Source: Gnetum montanum
Taxonomy: Eukaryota; Streptophyta; Gnetopsida; Gnetales; Gnetaceae
Length of the DNA stretch: 64,000 nt
Assembly: GCA_015680685.1 (NCBI GenBank)
Contig: MNCI01014546.1
Coordinates: 420,945-484,944, forward strand
Direction: 5' to 3'
Shown here: in pieces, positions 33,504 through 46,280 of the stretch
Layout of the letters: the number at the start of each line of letters is the position of its first letter
Numbering within the stretch: the first letter of the stretch is position 1
Notes under the pieces: generated by a model
Seen by the model: the letters and a program-made list of their open reading frames with translations, nothing else
Databases searched by the model: none
Told to the model about the DNA's origin: nothing
Made by a program: the position numbers and the translations under genes

Positions 33504-35800
33504 TAACCCCACGATGGAATGAAAACTTGTCCTCAAGTGAACAAAAAGAGGAACAAGTCCCTTACAAAATATTGGGAAGGTGTGGGATTATTGACTGATA
33601 TGTAAATTGACTCAGATTAAATTGGTAGACTCTAAGTACCCAAGTGTACAAATCTATAATCTTTTACAAAATTTGCTATTCATGGTAATAGAATTGAACA
33701 CCTTGGCCAAAACTAACATCTAACTCCTCTGGCAGCTAAAGAGTGAGGGAGAAGATTCAATGATCATGAAAGGTCCTCATAGCATGGTGTTACTGCTTAT
33801 TCTTTGGTAAAGACAGTTCCACTTTCAACCCACATTTTCCATTGTAATCACAACAAAATCACAGATTAGTGTACAATGTGTAGCATATAGCTTTTAGGTA
33901 CCTTGTCTCATCAGTAGTTACACTTGGCTAGGTTGTGATTATGATGGATTGATTCTTTTAATAGTGTTAGAGCGAAGATAGAAAAATGGGGTGAAATGGA
34001 TAAGTGGTACTTTACTAAATTTTGAAAGCCCAAATGTGATAAAATACTTGAAGAGGGTTAAATAATTCATAATAATAGAAAAGAGGATTTCACTTAAAAA
34101 TGTTGTGAAGATGTGCACAATTGAATGTTATCGATGGGACACACAAAAGGATTTGATTATAAGAATGTCTAAGGATAAAGAACTTAACTAACCCAACCAA
34201 AAGGTATGTAAGTGGGTCCTCCCTAAAGTAGGCACATGCCCTTTGTCACTGTTACATAACCTTAAACCAAAGAGTCCATGAGCCCTAAGGGTGATTAATG
34301 GTTATGGAAAGTTAAGTACGAAAACTTGGAAGAAACTACCTAAGAATTTCAACACATCAAACCAAGACATTGAACAAGGACATAAACACCAATAATGAGG
34401 TGAGGCATGGAAAGCATAGATGGATGAGAGAGAAAGTGAAATGGAGTTCCTAATTAAGGTCACATGAAATCCTTTATAAATTTTGTGGTTAAATGACTTG
34501 ATAAAATCCATCCTTAGTCCAGACCAAAACCAACCAGGTTTAGTGGCTTCACATCACCTTTGTAAGATCAATCCACCCCATTGAGACACAAGAGTGCTTC
34601 CATAGAACAACCACCATTCCTTATTTAAGAAGAAAAGAGAAGAAGGAAGTGAGAAAAAGCCTTAGTTATATAGGAATTTTAAGAATGGGTAACATGTCTT
34701 TCTAGTCCCATAACCAATGCCTATGTCCCATTTATTTTGTCTAAGGCATGTGCTTCAAATTCCCATTGGTTTTTTGTTTGAAATGGAAACCACACTATGC
34801 AAAGACTTATTCAACTTCCTATTATTGATTGACATAGAATGGTAAAAAATCCATGAAAACAAACATGCATCCAAGTAAGTAGAAAGGCACTGAGTCCCCT
34901 TGAAGTCACACCCTGTTCAAACCTTTGAATCCTTTCCAAGTCCAAAAACTACCAAGGTCATAAGTTGGTTAAAGTTCTATTAATGAAAAAGGACTTCATA
35001 CTTCTAGAACAAGGAAAACTATAGAGTCTGTGGATGGGTGGATGGGTGGATGTCATGGACTCACTACCTATTTCATGAAAAAGAAACCATGTTCTAGTTA
35101 TTAGTAACAAAATTCAAATCTAGAATCTAGACACCAACAATCAAATAACCAGATAGCACATGCCCACATCAAACAAACCACACTATACCTAGTGGCAATA
35201 AGGCATGTTATTATTAAAACACAATAAGAAAATCACACCCAAAAAAAGAAAAATATACAAGAAATTGTAAAATATTTAAGAAAAATAAAACATACTAACA
35301 ATGTTGTAAAACAATAAATTTGAAAAAATTAATAACATAAAAACAAAAAGGCTTAAGATAAAGAAGGTGTAAAAAAAAGTTGTAAAAATAACAAGGTATA
35401 AAATAAAAACATGTAAAACAAAAAGATGAAAAATTGAGGAGCCACTTACATAGTTAGCATGGATGACCATTTTCCCCAAAACTAGGTTGAAAGGAGGAGA
35501 TCCAAAAAATCAAGTGTCGTTGACCACTGGCTTCCTTATACTCATGGAAAGGTTTGATTTGTTGCATGTTGACCAATTGTTTTTTTTTTTGGACTCTCAA
35601 GTTTGTAAATCAACATGGCCCTAAAAGGAAAGGTTTCATAAATGATATAAGGCCTTTCTCACAACATTTGGAATTTAGTTCGTTGAGGTACATGCATGGG
35701 GTTCTAGTAGAGAACTTTATCTCGAGATTGGAATTTTACTTTCCTTATTCTAAGAGTTTGAAACTTTTTTGCTTTGAATCCCAAGTTTTTGGAAAAGAAA
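33504..35800 (-). mobile_element. M0: 3' remnant of an older family copy
   Basis: M0 internal remnant. It holds the 3' non-coding region (33504-35465), a decayed G-rich motif (about 35471) and the last part of integrase (KFQSRDKVLY on the minus strand near 35700-35740, matching KYQLGDKVLY of M1). Everything upstream in element sense is lost at a junction near 35800, where plus-oriented Gag sequence begins. M0 must predate M1, which sits in its LTR. Confidence 0.75.
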
Positions 35801-37598
35801 ATGCCTAAGAGATTACCTTATCCACAAGGTAATTTTAAATAGTCCTACAACCAACAACACTATCCAAGTAGGACTCCTCTTCAACCTCAAGATTGTTAAC
35901 AACAACAATGGCAAAATCCACAATCATGGGGGATGCCATCACCAAGTCAGTAATATCTCTATTGTTAGCCAAACCCTTATGGATATTTTGTTCAACAACC
36001 TATTTCTCTGAATGGTTCAACTTCCCATACCTCAACATACTACTACTATCCTTCTGAATACCATCAACCTACAACATCTCATGTGGGATCACCATCTTAT
36101 GGCTCTTATCATCCATCACATCCTCAATACTCTCATACTTCCCTCTAACATATGTCACCATCAACAATGTAGGAAGGATTGAAACCATAACCTCAATAAA
36201 AGAATGCAACTTGTGCTGTGAACATACAAAAGGATAATAGTGCTAGTAGCCCTCAAAAAAAGTCTTAGGAACATCCTTTCTTTAGGATAGTTTCCACACA
36301 TGTAAATCGAACCAAAAGACCTACTAGCTAATCAAAACTAGCACAAGGGAAATCTTGTGGAATGTCCTTCCTTACAAAAAATATGTCTCCTAATCCTATG
36401 GAAAATCCCACAATCATTATCACTCTAACACAACACATAAAAGATGAACCTATTACTGTGGAGAGATAGATTATTCCATGCATTACTAATAATGATAAAG
36501 GATGTGACTATGTTCTGAACATTCAAAGTATTAACATGATCACTATACCAATCCACAATAAACTTGAGGAACAAGTGTGTATGCAAAACTATGTCTACAC
36601 AATGGCCACTAAATCAAAAGATACCAAGTGACTAGAAAATAATATTACCAAACCATTTAAAATATTCATGGAAATATCCAAACCACATATTAGTTCTAGT
36701 CCTAAGAAAGTGAACCAAACAAAGAACTTAGAAAAAGACATGTTACAGTTTTACTATACATTAAAAAAAGATGATAAACAAGGAGCCCCAAGAATTAAAA
36801 TAGAAAATCAAAAAGAAAATATATCTAAACCCTCTAAAAAGGAAATACCTTCAAGCCCAACTGAATATATGTCTCTAAATGATTGAAACCTAATTATCAT
36901 CAGTGTTAATATGCTAACAAGAGAAAAATTAAATTATTAAAGATGATAAATGGAAAAATTATGATGTATAACTAAGGTATGCTTGCCCATGAGTTTAGTC
37001 ATAGGGGAGATGCCCTATCTTGAATCAATAATTAATAAGTGCATTTTTTACTTTTTGTTTTACTATTTTTTATCATTTTCCTATTTCTTCAAAAAATTTT
37101 GATTCTTAATATGTTTTAAATTTCTTGTTATTTTTATTTTCTTTATAATTTTCTATTTTCTTGAGTCATTTTCTCTATGTTTAATGGATGGTTACTATGT
37201 TTCTACCAATAATATTACCAATCATGATGAAAGTTGACATCATGTGTTGTGTCTTTGTCCTATGCTATCAAGATGACTAGGTAAATAATTGTGTAATGCA
37301 ATGAGACCACATCATCCATCCCTCTAGTTTCTCTAAATAAAGGATCTGTATCATGAAAATAATATGGTCATTCTCATATGAAACTAAAATTAACTACTAA
37401 TCATTGTGCCTTGAAGAAAGAGGGAAAGATCAAGTGCAAATGGCAAAGGGTGTGACCTCAGGGGAATTTTTTGGGTTCTCTTCTTAACTTCTTTCTTATG
37501 GTTTATAACTCCTCTAGGAATGTACCATCATTCCTAATTGTCGACTAATAAATAGGAAACATTTCTTTGCATGATGTGGTATTCATGATGCCAAGCAA

Positions 37599-37622
37599 AA
37601 AACAACAACAACAACAACAACA
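37599..37622. repeat. (CAA)n microsatellite
   Basis: Eight perfect units in the N0 3' non-coding region. Confidence 0.9.
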
Positions 37623-39142
37623 AGGAAAAAAACATAGGAATTCAAAGCATACCCCTTAGACACAATAATCAGCTACAAGCACTTGTTATGGGTCTAGAAA
37701 GATATGTTACCCATCCCTAAAGGCACCCCTCTAACCAAGGGCCTTCCTTTCCTCTTAACTTTTCTTCTCCTTTTGGAGTAATGTTCATTCTCTATGGTTG
37801 TTGTGGACTCATGACGACAAGCAAGAAGGGGCACATCAATGTGAGACCATTGCTAATGGTATGGAGTTGATCTGAAACTTGGAAAAATAGGTATGATGGT
37901 TATCTTAATCATAATTAACACAATAAACTATTATGAACATGGTTAAGTACCTTACATCCCAATCTTTGCAATCCCTCTTTATGCCATTATTCACCTCACT
38001 AGTGCATGCAATTATGAGCCTAATGGTTTTATATATTATATTGCAAAATCCTAACCAAGGAAGTCGTGTGTTATTTTTCACAAATGCATGATCTACATTT
38101 AACTTCTAAGGTGCCCATGAAAATCTATAGCAGTGGTTATGCAAGGGTATTATGGCAGGAGCTTTTTTTTTGGCTCTAAACCAAAACATTACATCTTTGA
38201 GAACATCATGGAAAACTTCTCAAACTTTATGCATGATTTTGGGACTACTTCTCATCAATTTCGATGAACTTTTACTACTTTTATATTGAAATATAGTTCA
38301 AATTCAATATTTCCTAGTCATCTTGTGAACCAAACCTTTGGTTTTAGTTGTTTGAAAACTTGTAAGCTTTCAGAGTTAAGCTCATTTATTATGGGGGCTA
38401 AGGATGCAATTTTTGAAATTTTTTCTAACACCCCATTTTTGAACTTAGGGTAACTAATAGTAAAAATAATCAAAATCACTTAAACAAATTGATGATTTTA
38501 GCTATCTTAAAGCCTTGGGAACATTATTTTGAAATCACCTTAAGCTTAAATGCTAAATGTTTTTTGAATTTTGAGCTAACTAAGGATTCATAAAGGGTTA
38601 ATCATTAAGGAAAAAAAAGATCAAAACTAATGTTGATCCTTTGGTGATTTCAGATGATGTTGAACAAAATACCTAAGGTTGAAGGTCTTTTTCAAAGTAA
38701 GGAAAAGAGGCCAAGAGAAGAACAAAGGAGCATATGCCCATGGATAAATTGCAGCACATACAAGGATTTAAACTCAAACATCATAAACCTTGCTAGGCCA
38801 TGGGGCAATGAGGAGAAATTTTAGTTCATTCTTCAAAATTATTTTGCATAAAAGAGAAGCACCAACATAACATCCAAGGTTAGAAAATTTTCCACTACTA
38901 GTGATAATAAGAAGATTCACCTTTGGTAGATTTTTTAAAGACTTCTACAATTTTGTAAATCTTAATGTCCATATAGTCTTTTTTCACTTTGTAATATGTC
39001 CACTCGAATAAATTTGTGTAATGTGGAATTCTAGTTTTGTAATGGTAGTCAATCTAGTCTTGGTGACCCCACAGTTTTTGTAATGAAACTTTGTCCATTT
39101 ATATATAATTCAAGGATGATTTTTTAGTCAATTTTGGGGGTA

Positions 39143-39760
39143 TGATGAGATTTGATATGTTAGGTAGCTAAGTTTTTTGGACATCATGAAGCATCATTTT
39201 GTCAAATGTATTAGTAAACTGAGATATCATAGATGCTACATCACATCTGCATTGTAGCATCCTTATCAGTGCATCTCAGTTGGCTACTACGTTGTAGATG
39301 CTATATCACATCTACTAATACTTAGCTACATCAATGCATCCCCATTGATGCATCCCACTCGACATAGCCAAATAAATTAACTCATCTTCATTGATACAAT
39401 GCCTATATTTACCTATAAATATGCAAGCACCTACCTTGTATTTAGGACCATTTGGTCAATAGTGTAGCTAGACTCTTGCAATTTTATTTTGTAATCTTAG
39501 AAAATAGTTAGTGAGTGTTCATAGTGTGAATTCAAGTCAAGTTTATGATGTCTTATTTGAGTGGCATTGTACTTGGACACATTCCATTGATGACAATAAG
39601 ATCAATATTGATTCATATTCATTGTTAGAATAGATTTACTTTCAATGTACATAGTCAATATTTACATTTCCATACACATTAATCCCAGCAATGTTATTGT
39701 TTGGATCACCCAATAGCATAATACTTGGTAATCCTAGTAGTGCGTACATGATCAATATTA
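39143..39760 (+). repeat. N0 3' LTR, truncated
   Basis: Begins TGATGAGATTTG and has TATAAATA at 39414-39421. It shares GTACTTGGACAC and the ACAATAAGATC block with other LTRs, and is cut before its CATCA end. Confidence 0.7.
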
Positions 39761-41860
39761 TAAGTGGTACTAACAAAGAAATGGTTCCACATCATTGATA
39801 AATTTACAAAAGATTGAAAAGTTTTACATGGCATAAGAAGGATAAGGTTTGAAAAGAAAATACAAAATAGACTTTACAAAATATTCCATGCAACACTAGT
39901 GAATATATCATGTAGCCCATGGATAGCAATCTTTTTCCAAAATTGAAATTTTGATGAAAAAGTTGTTAAATTGAATATTATGGAAGGGGTGAAGTAATTA
40001 AAGAGAGAAATGGCTTTTTCTTAGATTTCAAGTTCAACATGTCAATAAAGAAATACTATACATGTCTTTACAGAAACCAAAATCATGTGTTTTAGATTTT
40101 GGCTTAGTCTTGTGATGCTAACTACCTATTTTCAAATTTTAAGGGAAAGTTATTAGAAAAAATTAATTTTTTCATATATGATTTCCAATTTTTTATGGTT
40201 AGCATTAGAGAAAATTTTATTCTTTTAGGTTATATTTTTATGTACAATATCTTTGTCGAGCAAGTTAGTGGGCCTCTTAAGAGAAAAATTTTGTTGTATT
40301 TTTAAATTATAGTTTGTCAACGTGCTAAGAGCTACTCCAATTTAAAAAAAGAGAGTCTAGATAAAGGTGGCCCCCTAAATAAGAGTGTTCCACCATAAGA
40401 CTACTCCACTACTACCATACTTGTAAACAAGATAGGAATTGAGCCCACAACCTTTCAATTAAGAGATGAATGTCTTAACCACTATGCTACATCCTTGGTT
40501 GCTATTAGATTATTTATTGATTGAAAAGTTGCATAGCTTGTAAGTTATATTAGTGTTATTGTTTAATTAGGTTTTTTGGTAGTTGCATTTTAGTAATTAC
40601 TAAAATTGAAAGTGAAATTTTATTACATTCATAAACCCTCTCAATATATTGGGTTTAGGGTATACATGCCATGATATTTGAAAACATTATTAAGAAAATT
40701 ATGAAGTGTATTTGGTAATATTTAGAATAAGTCAACCAAATTTGTAACTGTAATATCCTTCTATGTGTAATGTTTTCACTAGAAAATTGCTAAAAAAATG
40801 TGGTATTCATCTTTAATGCTATTTGTATTGCACAATCTACATATTCATTCTTCACAAGGAATTTTCAACCATCTACTTGTTTCAACTCTCAAATGATGAG
40901 ATCTCATTCATGATCTACTAATTGTACATTATAATTAATGAGGAATAGTAGCAGATAAATAGTTTTTCTTTAAAGTAGGGTCTTCTACCAAATGTTTTTC
41001 TCTGTGCTTAAATTATTTATCTTTAGAGCATAGATTTTATCTTGTACTTTTCTCATATTTTAACAAGCCTTGAGGATTTCAATGACTAATAGGGATTTGA
41101 TCAAAACTAATTCTAGCATTAAAGTCAACACATATGTAAATTCCTTCTTTCTAAGCAAAACTAGCGTTATTTATGCTAAGGGATTAAAAGGAAAAATCTC
41201 CAAATAAACAATCTCATTCATAGAAAGTAACTTCTATAGGTGAAAAGCAGCAAAAAGCTAAAAATAAACAACTTTTTGTTGTAATATTTTTACTGAAACA
41301 TATTAACTATATTCATCTAAAATTTTCATTCTGACTTACTTATGAAGAGAATTATTTATTCATTGATTGTATTTATTATGGTATTTTTAAGTAGGTTTTT
41401 TTGATTTATTACAAAAGTTACTTATGTTTGTTATGGTAGATTGTATTTTGTAGGTTTTACTTCTACTTTCTTTTACTAGTTTTTTTTTTTATAGTACATG
41501 TATCATTAATTTTCTTCTACAAGTTACTCTTGTATAGATTATTTAGGTTGTTCAAATACTTTATGAACAATAATGAGGTATTCTAATGTTTGTCTAGTGA
41601 ATTTGATTTTTTCTAGTAGACTGGATGTTTCTTCAACGAATTTAATTTTTTTTAGTAGATTTGATTTTTCTGTCTTCAATTTTTCTCTAGAGGATCTGAT
41701 TTCTCTAGAATTTATTTATAGGGGATTCTATATTACTTCCAACTTCTCCAACCAATGATGAAATTTCTACATCTTTTATCAATGTAGAAATTTTTATTGA
41801 TTCTTAAAATGCATATTTACAAGTTGGTAAAGAAAAAGTTATGACACTTGATAGGGGTCC
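39755..41860 (-). mobile_element. Internally deleted LINE-derived repeat, copy B
   Basis: Diverged duplicate of copy A (19685-21883), with the same endonuclease-to-zinc-tail join. VDFNARIS lies near 41090-41120, then KHLVEDPTLKKNYLS near 40990. MRSHHLRVETSRWLKIPCEE lies near 40870-40910, followed by an SIKDEYH motif near 40820. The shared deletion means it predates the two copies diverging. The same SINE-like module is present at 40360-40500. Confidence 0.6.
40360..40500 (-). mobile_element. tRNA-derived SINE-like module (in copy B)
   Basis: On the minus strand the A box TAGCATAGTGG (40489-40479) fits the pol III consensus TRGCNNAGTGG. The B-box-like GGCTCAATTCC (40445-40435) follows about 33 bases later, the spacing found in tRNA genes. 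It does not fold as an intact tRNA as far as I can see. Confidence 0.6.
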
Positions 41861-42220
41861 CATTGATTTTGAACCAATAGGATTTATCATGCAGATCATA
41901 GTGCGATCCAGTTGGAAGCTTTGAAGATGGTGTTGAGTAAATTACCAAGAACACTCATGTATAATGCTGTCTTTAATAAATGTAAAATAGATTAAAATAC
42001 ATATAATACAAATGAAACGTGTGTTGCCATAGTGAAAGATAGAGAGAATATTTATAATTTTATATTTTAGAATTTTTTTGGATTTTATGCATATAAGAAT
42101 AAAACAAATACAAACACACACGTATCGTAATTGCTCATGGAGACAAATACAATGTTTGTGTTGCAATCCCTCCTAGGAACATGTGTAATGCTTATGTTAT
42201 AATCCCTCCTAGGAACAAGT
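41861..42220. other. Unassigned spacer left of N3
   Basis: AT-rich, no recognised family. It ends with CAAGT (42216-42220), the left flank of N3. Confidence 0.4.
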
Positions 42221-43122
42221 TGATGAGTCATGATTTGCATGCCTTGACATCGAAGCCTTGTTATCAGAGTCTTGTATCAGAGCCTTGTTATTAGTGCCTC
42301 GACGTCGAATACTCGACGTCAAGTATGTGACATCAGATATCCGACGTCACAAGGTATACTCTAGCCTATAAATATAGCGCTCGGGCTTACTATTTCCATA
42401 TAGTTTTTCAATTAGAGTAGTAGAGCTCTTGCAATTTGTTTTCTCTAGAGTTAGAATATTTTTTGAATGCTCGCAGTGTTATGTTTGTAATCGTATGACA
42501 CCTTTGTTTAGGTGCGACGTACTTGGACATGTTACGTGACTAGCAATAAAGATTAAGATTACTCCCATCATTGTAGCATTCACTTAGATTATTATTTCTT
42601 TTGAATTGTTAATATTTACTACTTTCCTTAATTAAATGGTTTCATTTATTGTTATTTACTATTTTTGATATTAAGTGGAATGCGTACGCCTTAATCACGA
42701 ATGTGTAAGTGTAGATACTTGGTAATCTAGAGGTGTATTGTTTGGCACAACCATTGATGTACACTTGGAAATCCTAGAAGTAGCCTCACAAAATCCAAGA
42801 TGTGTACAAGATGATTAAGAGTAAATACTCATCACCCATAGGCTAGTTTAGATCTTGTTTTCCATCATTCATTAGTTTAATTAATTCATCTCTTTATCAT
42901 CATCAGGAGTAGCGTAAAATTAGAAACACCATCATATACCTCACTTTGGACTAAATCATATGTGACAAAGCTATGACTAGGCTAAGTGGAAAGACAATGA
43001 ACTACAATAAAAGCATAGTGGTCTAGATACCACAACTAGTCTCATCCATGAAATTTGACTGGATCGTGTGTGAACGCTTGTGATTTGTATGGTTGAGCGT
43101 AGGGGTACCTCGCCACTCATCA
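42221..43122 (+). repeat. N3 5' LTR
   Basis: 902 bp, TGATGAGTCATG to CGCCACTCATCA. U3 has several GACGTC palindromes (42301-42345), followed by TATAAATATAG at about 42367. A degenerate PBS (TTATTCCATTGCTAGGA) follows at 43123. Confidence 0.85.
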
Positions 43123-43245
43123 TTATTCCATTGCTAGGATGGTGCTAATTATCTAGATTAGTTAGATCATACATGATCACTGTAAAAGGTATTAATAATA
43201 TATCTTTCAGAAAATATTAAATCACACATACTATAGCCAACAACA

Positions 43246-44750
43246 ATGTCTCTCCCACATGAAAATGACAATGCACTATATAGTGAACACATTCATTAAA
43301 GAACTAACGAGATATTTGATGGAGAAGATTGGAGTGATCAACCTTATATAGGGGTTTCTTATGACCATGACCACCTTGACAACACCCAAAGGCTACATTT
43401 ACCTAAGTTAGAAAATATCAGAGGAGATGATGTAGGTCCTAAACTAGGGAAGGCCTTAAGGCCTAAGACCATCTCAAAACCTAGAAACGACAAATCAAAG
43501 GACCCCAAAGAACATCATAGAATCCATGGAAATTATTCTAGTACCTCATCTTCCTCTTTCCCTTCAACCTCTAGTTCTAACAAAGATGAATGTAGGTATA
43601 AAGATAGAGCTCCATTAAACAGTTAGACTAAAAATTAGAATCGAACCCATGGGAAAAGTCAAAGAAGTCACCATGAACATAGAAATTTCCCTCACAATTT
43701 TTTTGATGATGATGAACCCATGTTGTTCCACTAAGAGCCTAATTTAGATCACATAGGCAATAAAGATATCTTGCAGGCATCGCAGAAGGAGTTTTTTTAC
43801 CTAAGCTTGACATGAATAATCTTTCTAAATTTGTAGGAGTCTATGATTCAGATTTGCAATAGCATTTACAAGCCTTCCATGATGCTTATGCTTACTACAA
43901 CATTGAAAGTGGAAGGAAAAAGCTTAAGCTCTTTCCTAGGATAATAATTGATAGATTCGAAGTGTGGTATAGATTTTTGAGATCAAATTCAATTTGACGA
44001 TGGTCCATAATGTTGGAGCTATTCAATGAGAAATACCAAATCCATGCAAGAGTGTCCAATTTAAGGAGACAAATCCAAGAGTGGAAACAAGAACAACGTG
44101 AACCCTTGGACATGGCCTTAGATAGATATTATTCCTTGTTGAATAGATGCCTAGGCCATGATTTTTCCAAGGAAAGGTAACTTTTCCACATCATAGATGG
44201 GCTTCGTAATGAAACATGAGAAACCCTTGGGATGTTTGCCCCAGGGAAATTGTACAAGCTCCAAACCCATGAAATCAAAGAGCTAATAGAGTGTGTGGAA
44301 AAGGAAGAAGGAGAGATATGAAAATGGAAGAATGTTGAGAAATATTAATGGGATCCAACTCTTCAACAAAAGAAGGTCCAAATCTATGGTAAGGAGAATG
44401 AAACTAATCTCGATAAGGTGATCCCACAACAAACCTTGTTGCTACAGGAGTTTATTGATGAATTAGAAGCAAAGTTTAATAGGATGTCCAAATGGATATA
44501 TGAAAATGTCACAACTGTTATTGAGACAGTCAAGGAGATGATCATGCAAAATAAGCCAAGCGATCACAATAAACAAAGGATACAAAGCCAAGAAACAACT
44601 AAGAACATTTTTTAACAAAAGGTAAACATGGCTAAAGAAAGTGAGGATATAGACTCAACTACAGATGAAGATAATGGATGTGACATCTACATATATGATC
44701 ATTTGAAGGACCATTTCCCAGTCTTGCTGCATCTATGAGAGTATTGGGCA
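43246..44750 (+). pseudogene. N3 Gag
   Basis: The proposed start is the ATG at 43246 (MSLPHENDN). A long Ser/Lys/His-rich N-terminal part unlike the other Gags is followed by the conserved core: LQAFHDAYAYYNIESGRKK, then LKLFPRIII, MLELFNEKYQ (44010-44040) and HEIKELIECVEKEEG (44270-44310). A Cys segment GCDIYIYDH lies near 44680. Stops and frameshifts interrupt it. Gag would coat the RNA genome in cytoplasmic particles. Confidence 0.7.
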
Positions 44751-45468
44751 GGTGCCTTAAATTTGAAGCTTGTGCAAAAGCACATGCTCATGAGATTTTC
44801 TCTCCCACAAGGTAATTATAGATAGTCGCACAACTGATCATAGCATCCTAGGGAGACTTATTACCAGCCTCAACACAATCATCAACCATAATGGCAACAA
44901 CCACAGTCGTGGAGGAGACCACCAACAAATTAGCCCTATCGTTCCTACTCGCTAAAACTACATGGATACTATGTTCAACACCCTATTTCTCCAACTAGTT
45001 CTACATCCTCTACTTTTAATTGCCACTACCACTTTTCTGAGTATCATCAATTCATGACATCCCCTAAAGGATCACCACATCATGTCCCTTACCATCCATC
45101 CTACCCTCAATATTCTCATAATCCACCTCATTATATGCCATTGCTAAGAACACAAGAAAGTTTTACATCACAATATCAACAAATGAATGTTGCTTGTGCC
45201 ACACATGTGCATAGACATGCGAACACCAATGGGTCTCAACCGCAACATAGGAAACACCCCTTCTGAAGGAAAGGCTGTAAGTCGAAGTAAACCATGCATG
45301 GATCCACCACATCATTTGAGCTAGCACAATGCCAATTTAATGCACCACCTTCCTTTTCACCACCACCATCCTCTGGGCCTACGTAAGGGCCACCATCCAA
45401 TACTACTCTAATCCCAAATCCAACCAATGAATCTACAAGCATGGGGTGACAAATAAATCCATGCATAC

Positions 45469-46275
45469 TGATGGAACACGATATCGCATGTGCCACGAGA
45501 TCGCGTTGTCCCCTATGATATCGCATACACAATATCGCAGCCCATTGCTAGTTCTATAAATAAGAGGCGGCCTTCCCTTGTTTCTCCATCTAGATCTAGA
45601 CCTTAGCCAAACTCTTGCCATTTTTCCATTCCAAAGTTAGAATAATTTCCATGTGCCCGCAGTAGGAGTCTCAAAGTGAACAGATCTTTATTTGAGCAAA
45701 TTTGTACTTGAGCACATATTTGTGTATAACAATAAAGATGAACTTTTGGATAAACCTTGCAGCATATGGACTAAGCTAAATAGGACTTTAATTATTGTTA
45801 AATGTTTTAAATGCTTTCTTAGGGGCTTAATCTCTCTCAACCCTTAACTCTCCTAGTTAAGTGCATTCTGTACGACCGCTTCGAGCACGTGTGTTATGCT
45901 TGGTAACCCCGTAACGAATAGCATTTGGTAATCCCAACAACGTTGCATTGGTTTAGGGTGTGAATGACAAGTGGGAATGAATACTGATGCTAGGACGATT
46001 AGAGCTTAGTTAGTGAAATCTAGTTACTTAGTCTCTTCACCCTTTCCTCTCTTAGCATAGGTGATAAAAAGATAAAATATATAAAAATCATGTACCTCAA
46101 GTTCACTTAACCATACAACCATGACAAATACAAGTGAGCTTGGGAAGAAAATGATTGATTAACCTTAAGTGTTCCATAAGGCGCGTAAGCACTTAGTCCT
46201 TGGAGTTTAGCCGAATCGCACGTGAAAATGCTCGTATTCGTATGGTTGAGTGTAGGGGTACCTCGCCACTCATCA
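45469..46275 (+). mobile_element. Solo LTR inside N3
   Basis: 807 bp, TGATGGAACACGATATCG to CGCCACTCATCA, flanked by perfect CATAC duplications (45464-45468 and 46276-46280). U3 GATATC palindromes place it with the N1/N2/M1 type, and a TATA box TATAAATAAGAGG follows at about 45555. It arrived after N3. Confidence 0.92.
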
Positions 46276-46280
46276 CATAC

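Larger units (their letters stand above)
35801..39760 (+). mobile_element. N0: 3' half of a plus-oriented family copy
   Basis: Starts inside the Pro/Gln/Tyr-rich Gag tail (GATTACCTTATCCACAAGGT, as at 62465 in N2). It runs through a decayed remnant to about 36890, a G-rich motif (about 36993), a 3' non-coding region with (CAA)n at 37599-37622, a PPT-like ATTTTGGGGGTA (39131-39142) and a diverged LTR from 39143. No RT or IN is seen. The LTR tail is lost near 39755, where repeat copy B begins. The part 38000-39130 matches other copies poorly and may hold an unrecognised insertion. Confidence 0.65.

Noticed and set aside
34302-34511. Possible env-like gene in the 3' region (a frame resembling one near 47396-47530 in N3)
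   Set aside because: The copies align at DNA level, but a 2-base indel and non-synonymous differences spread over all codon positions show no coding constraint.
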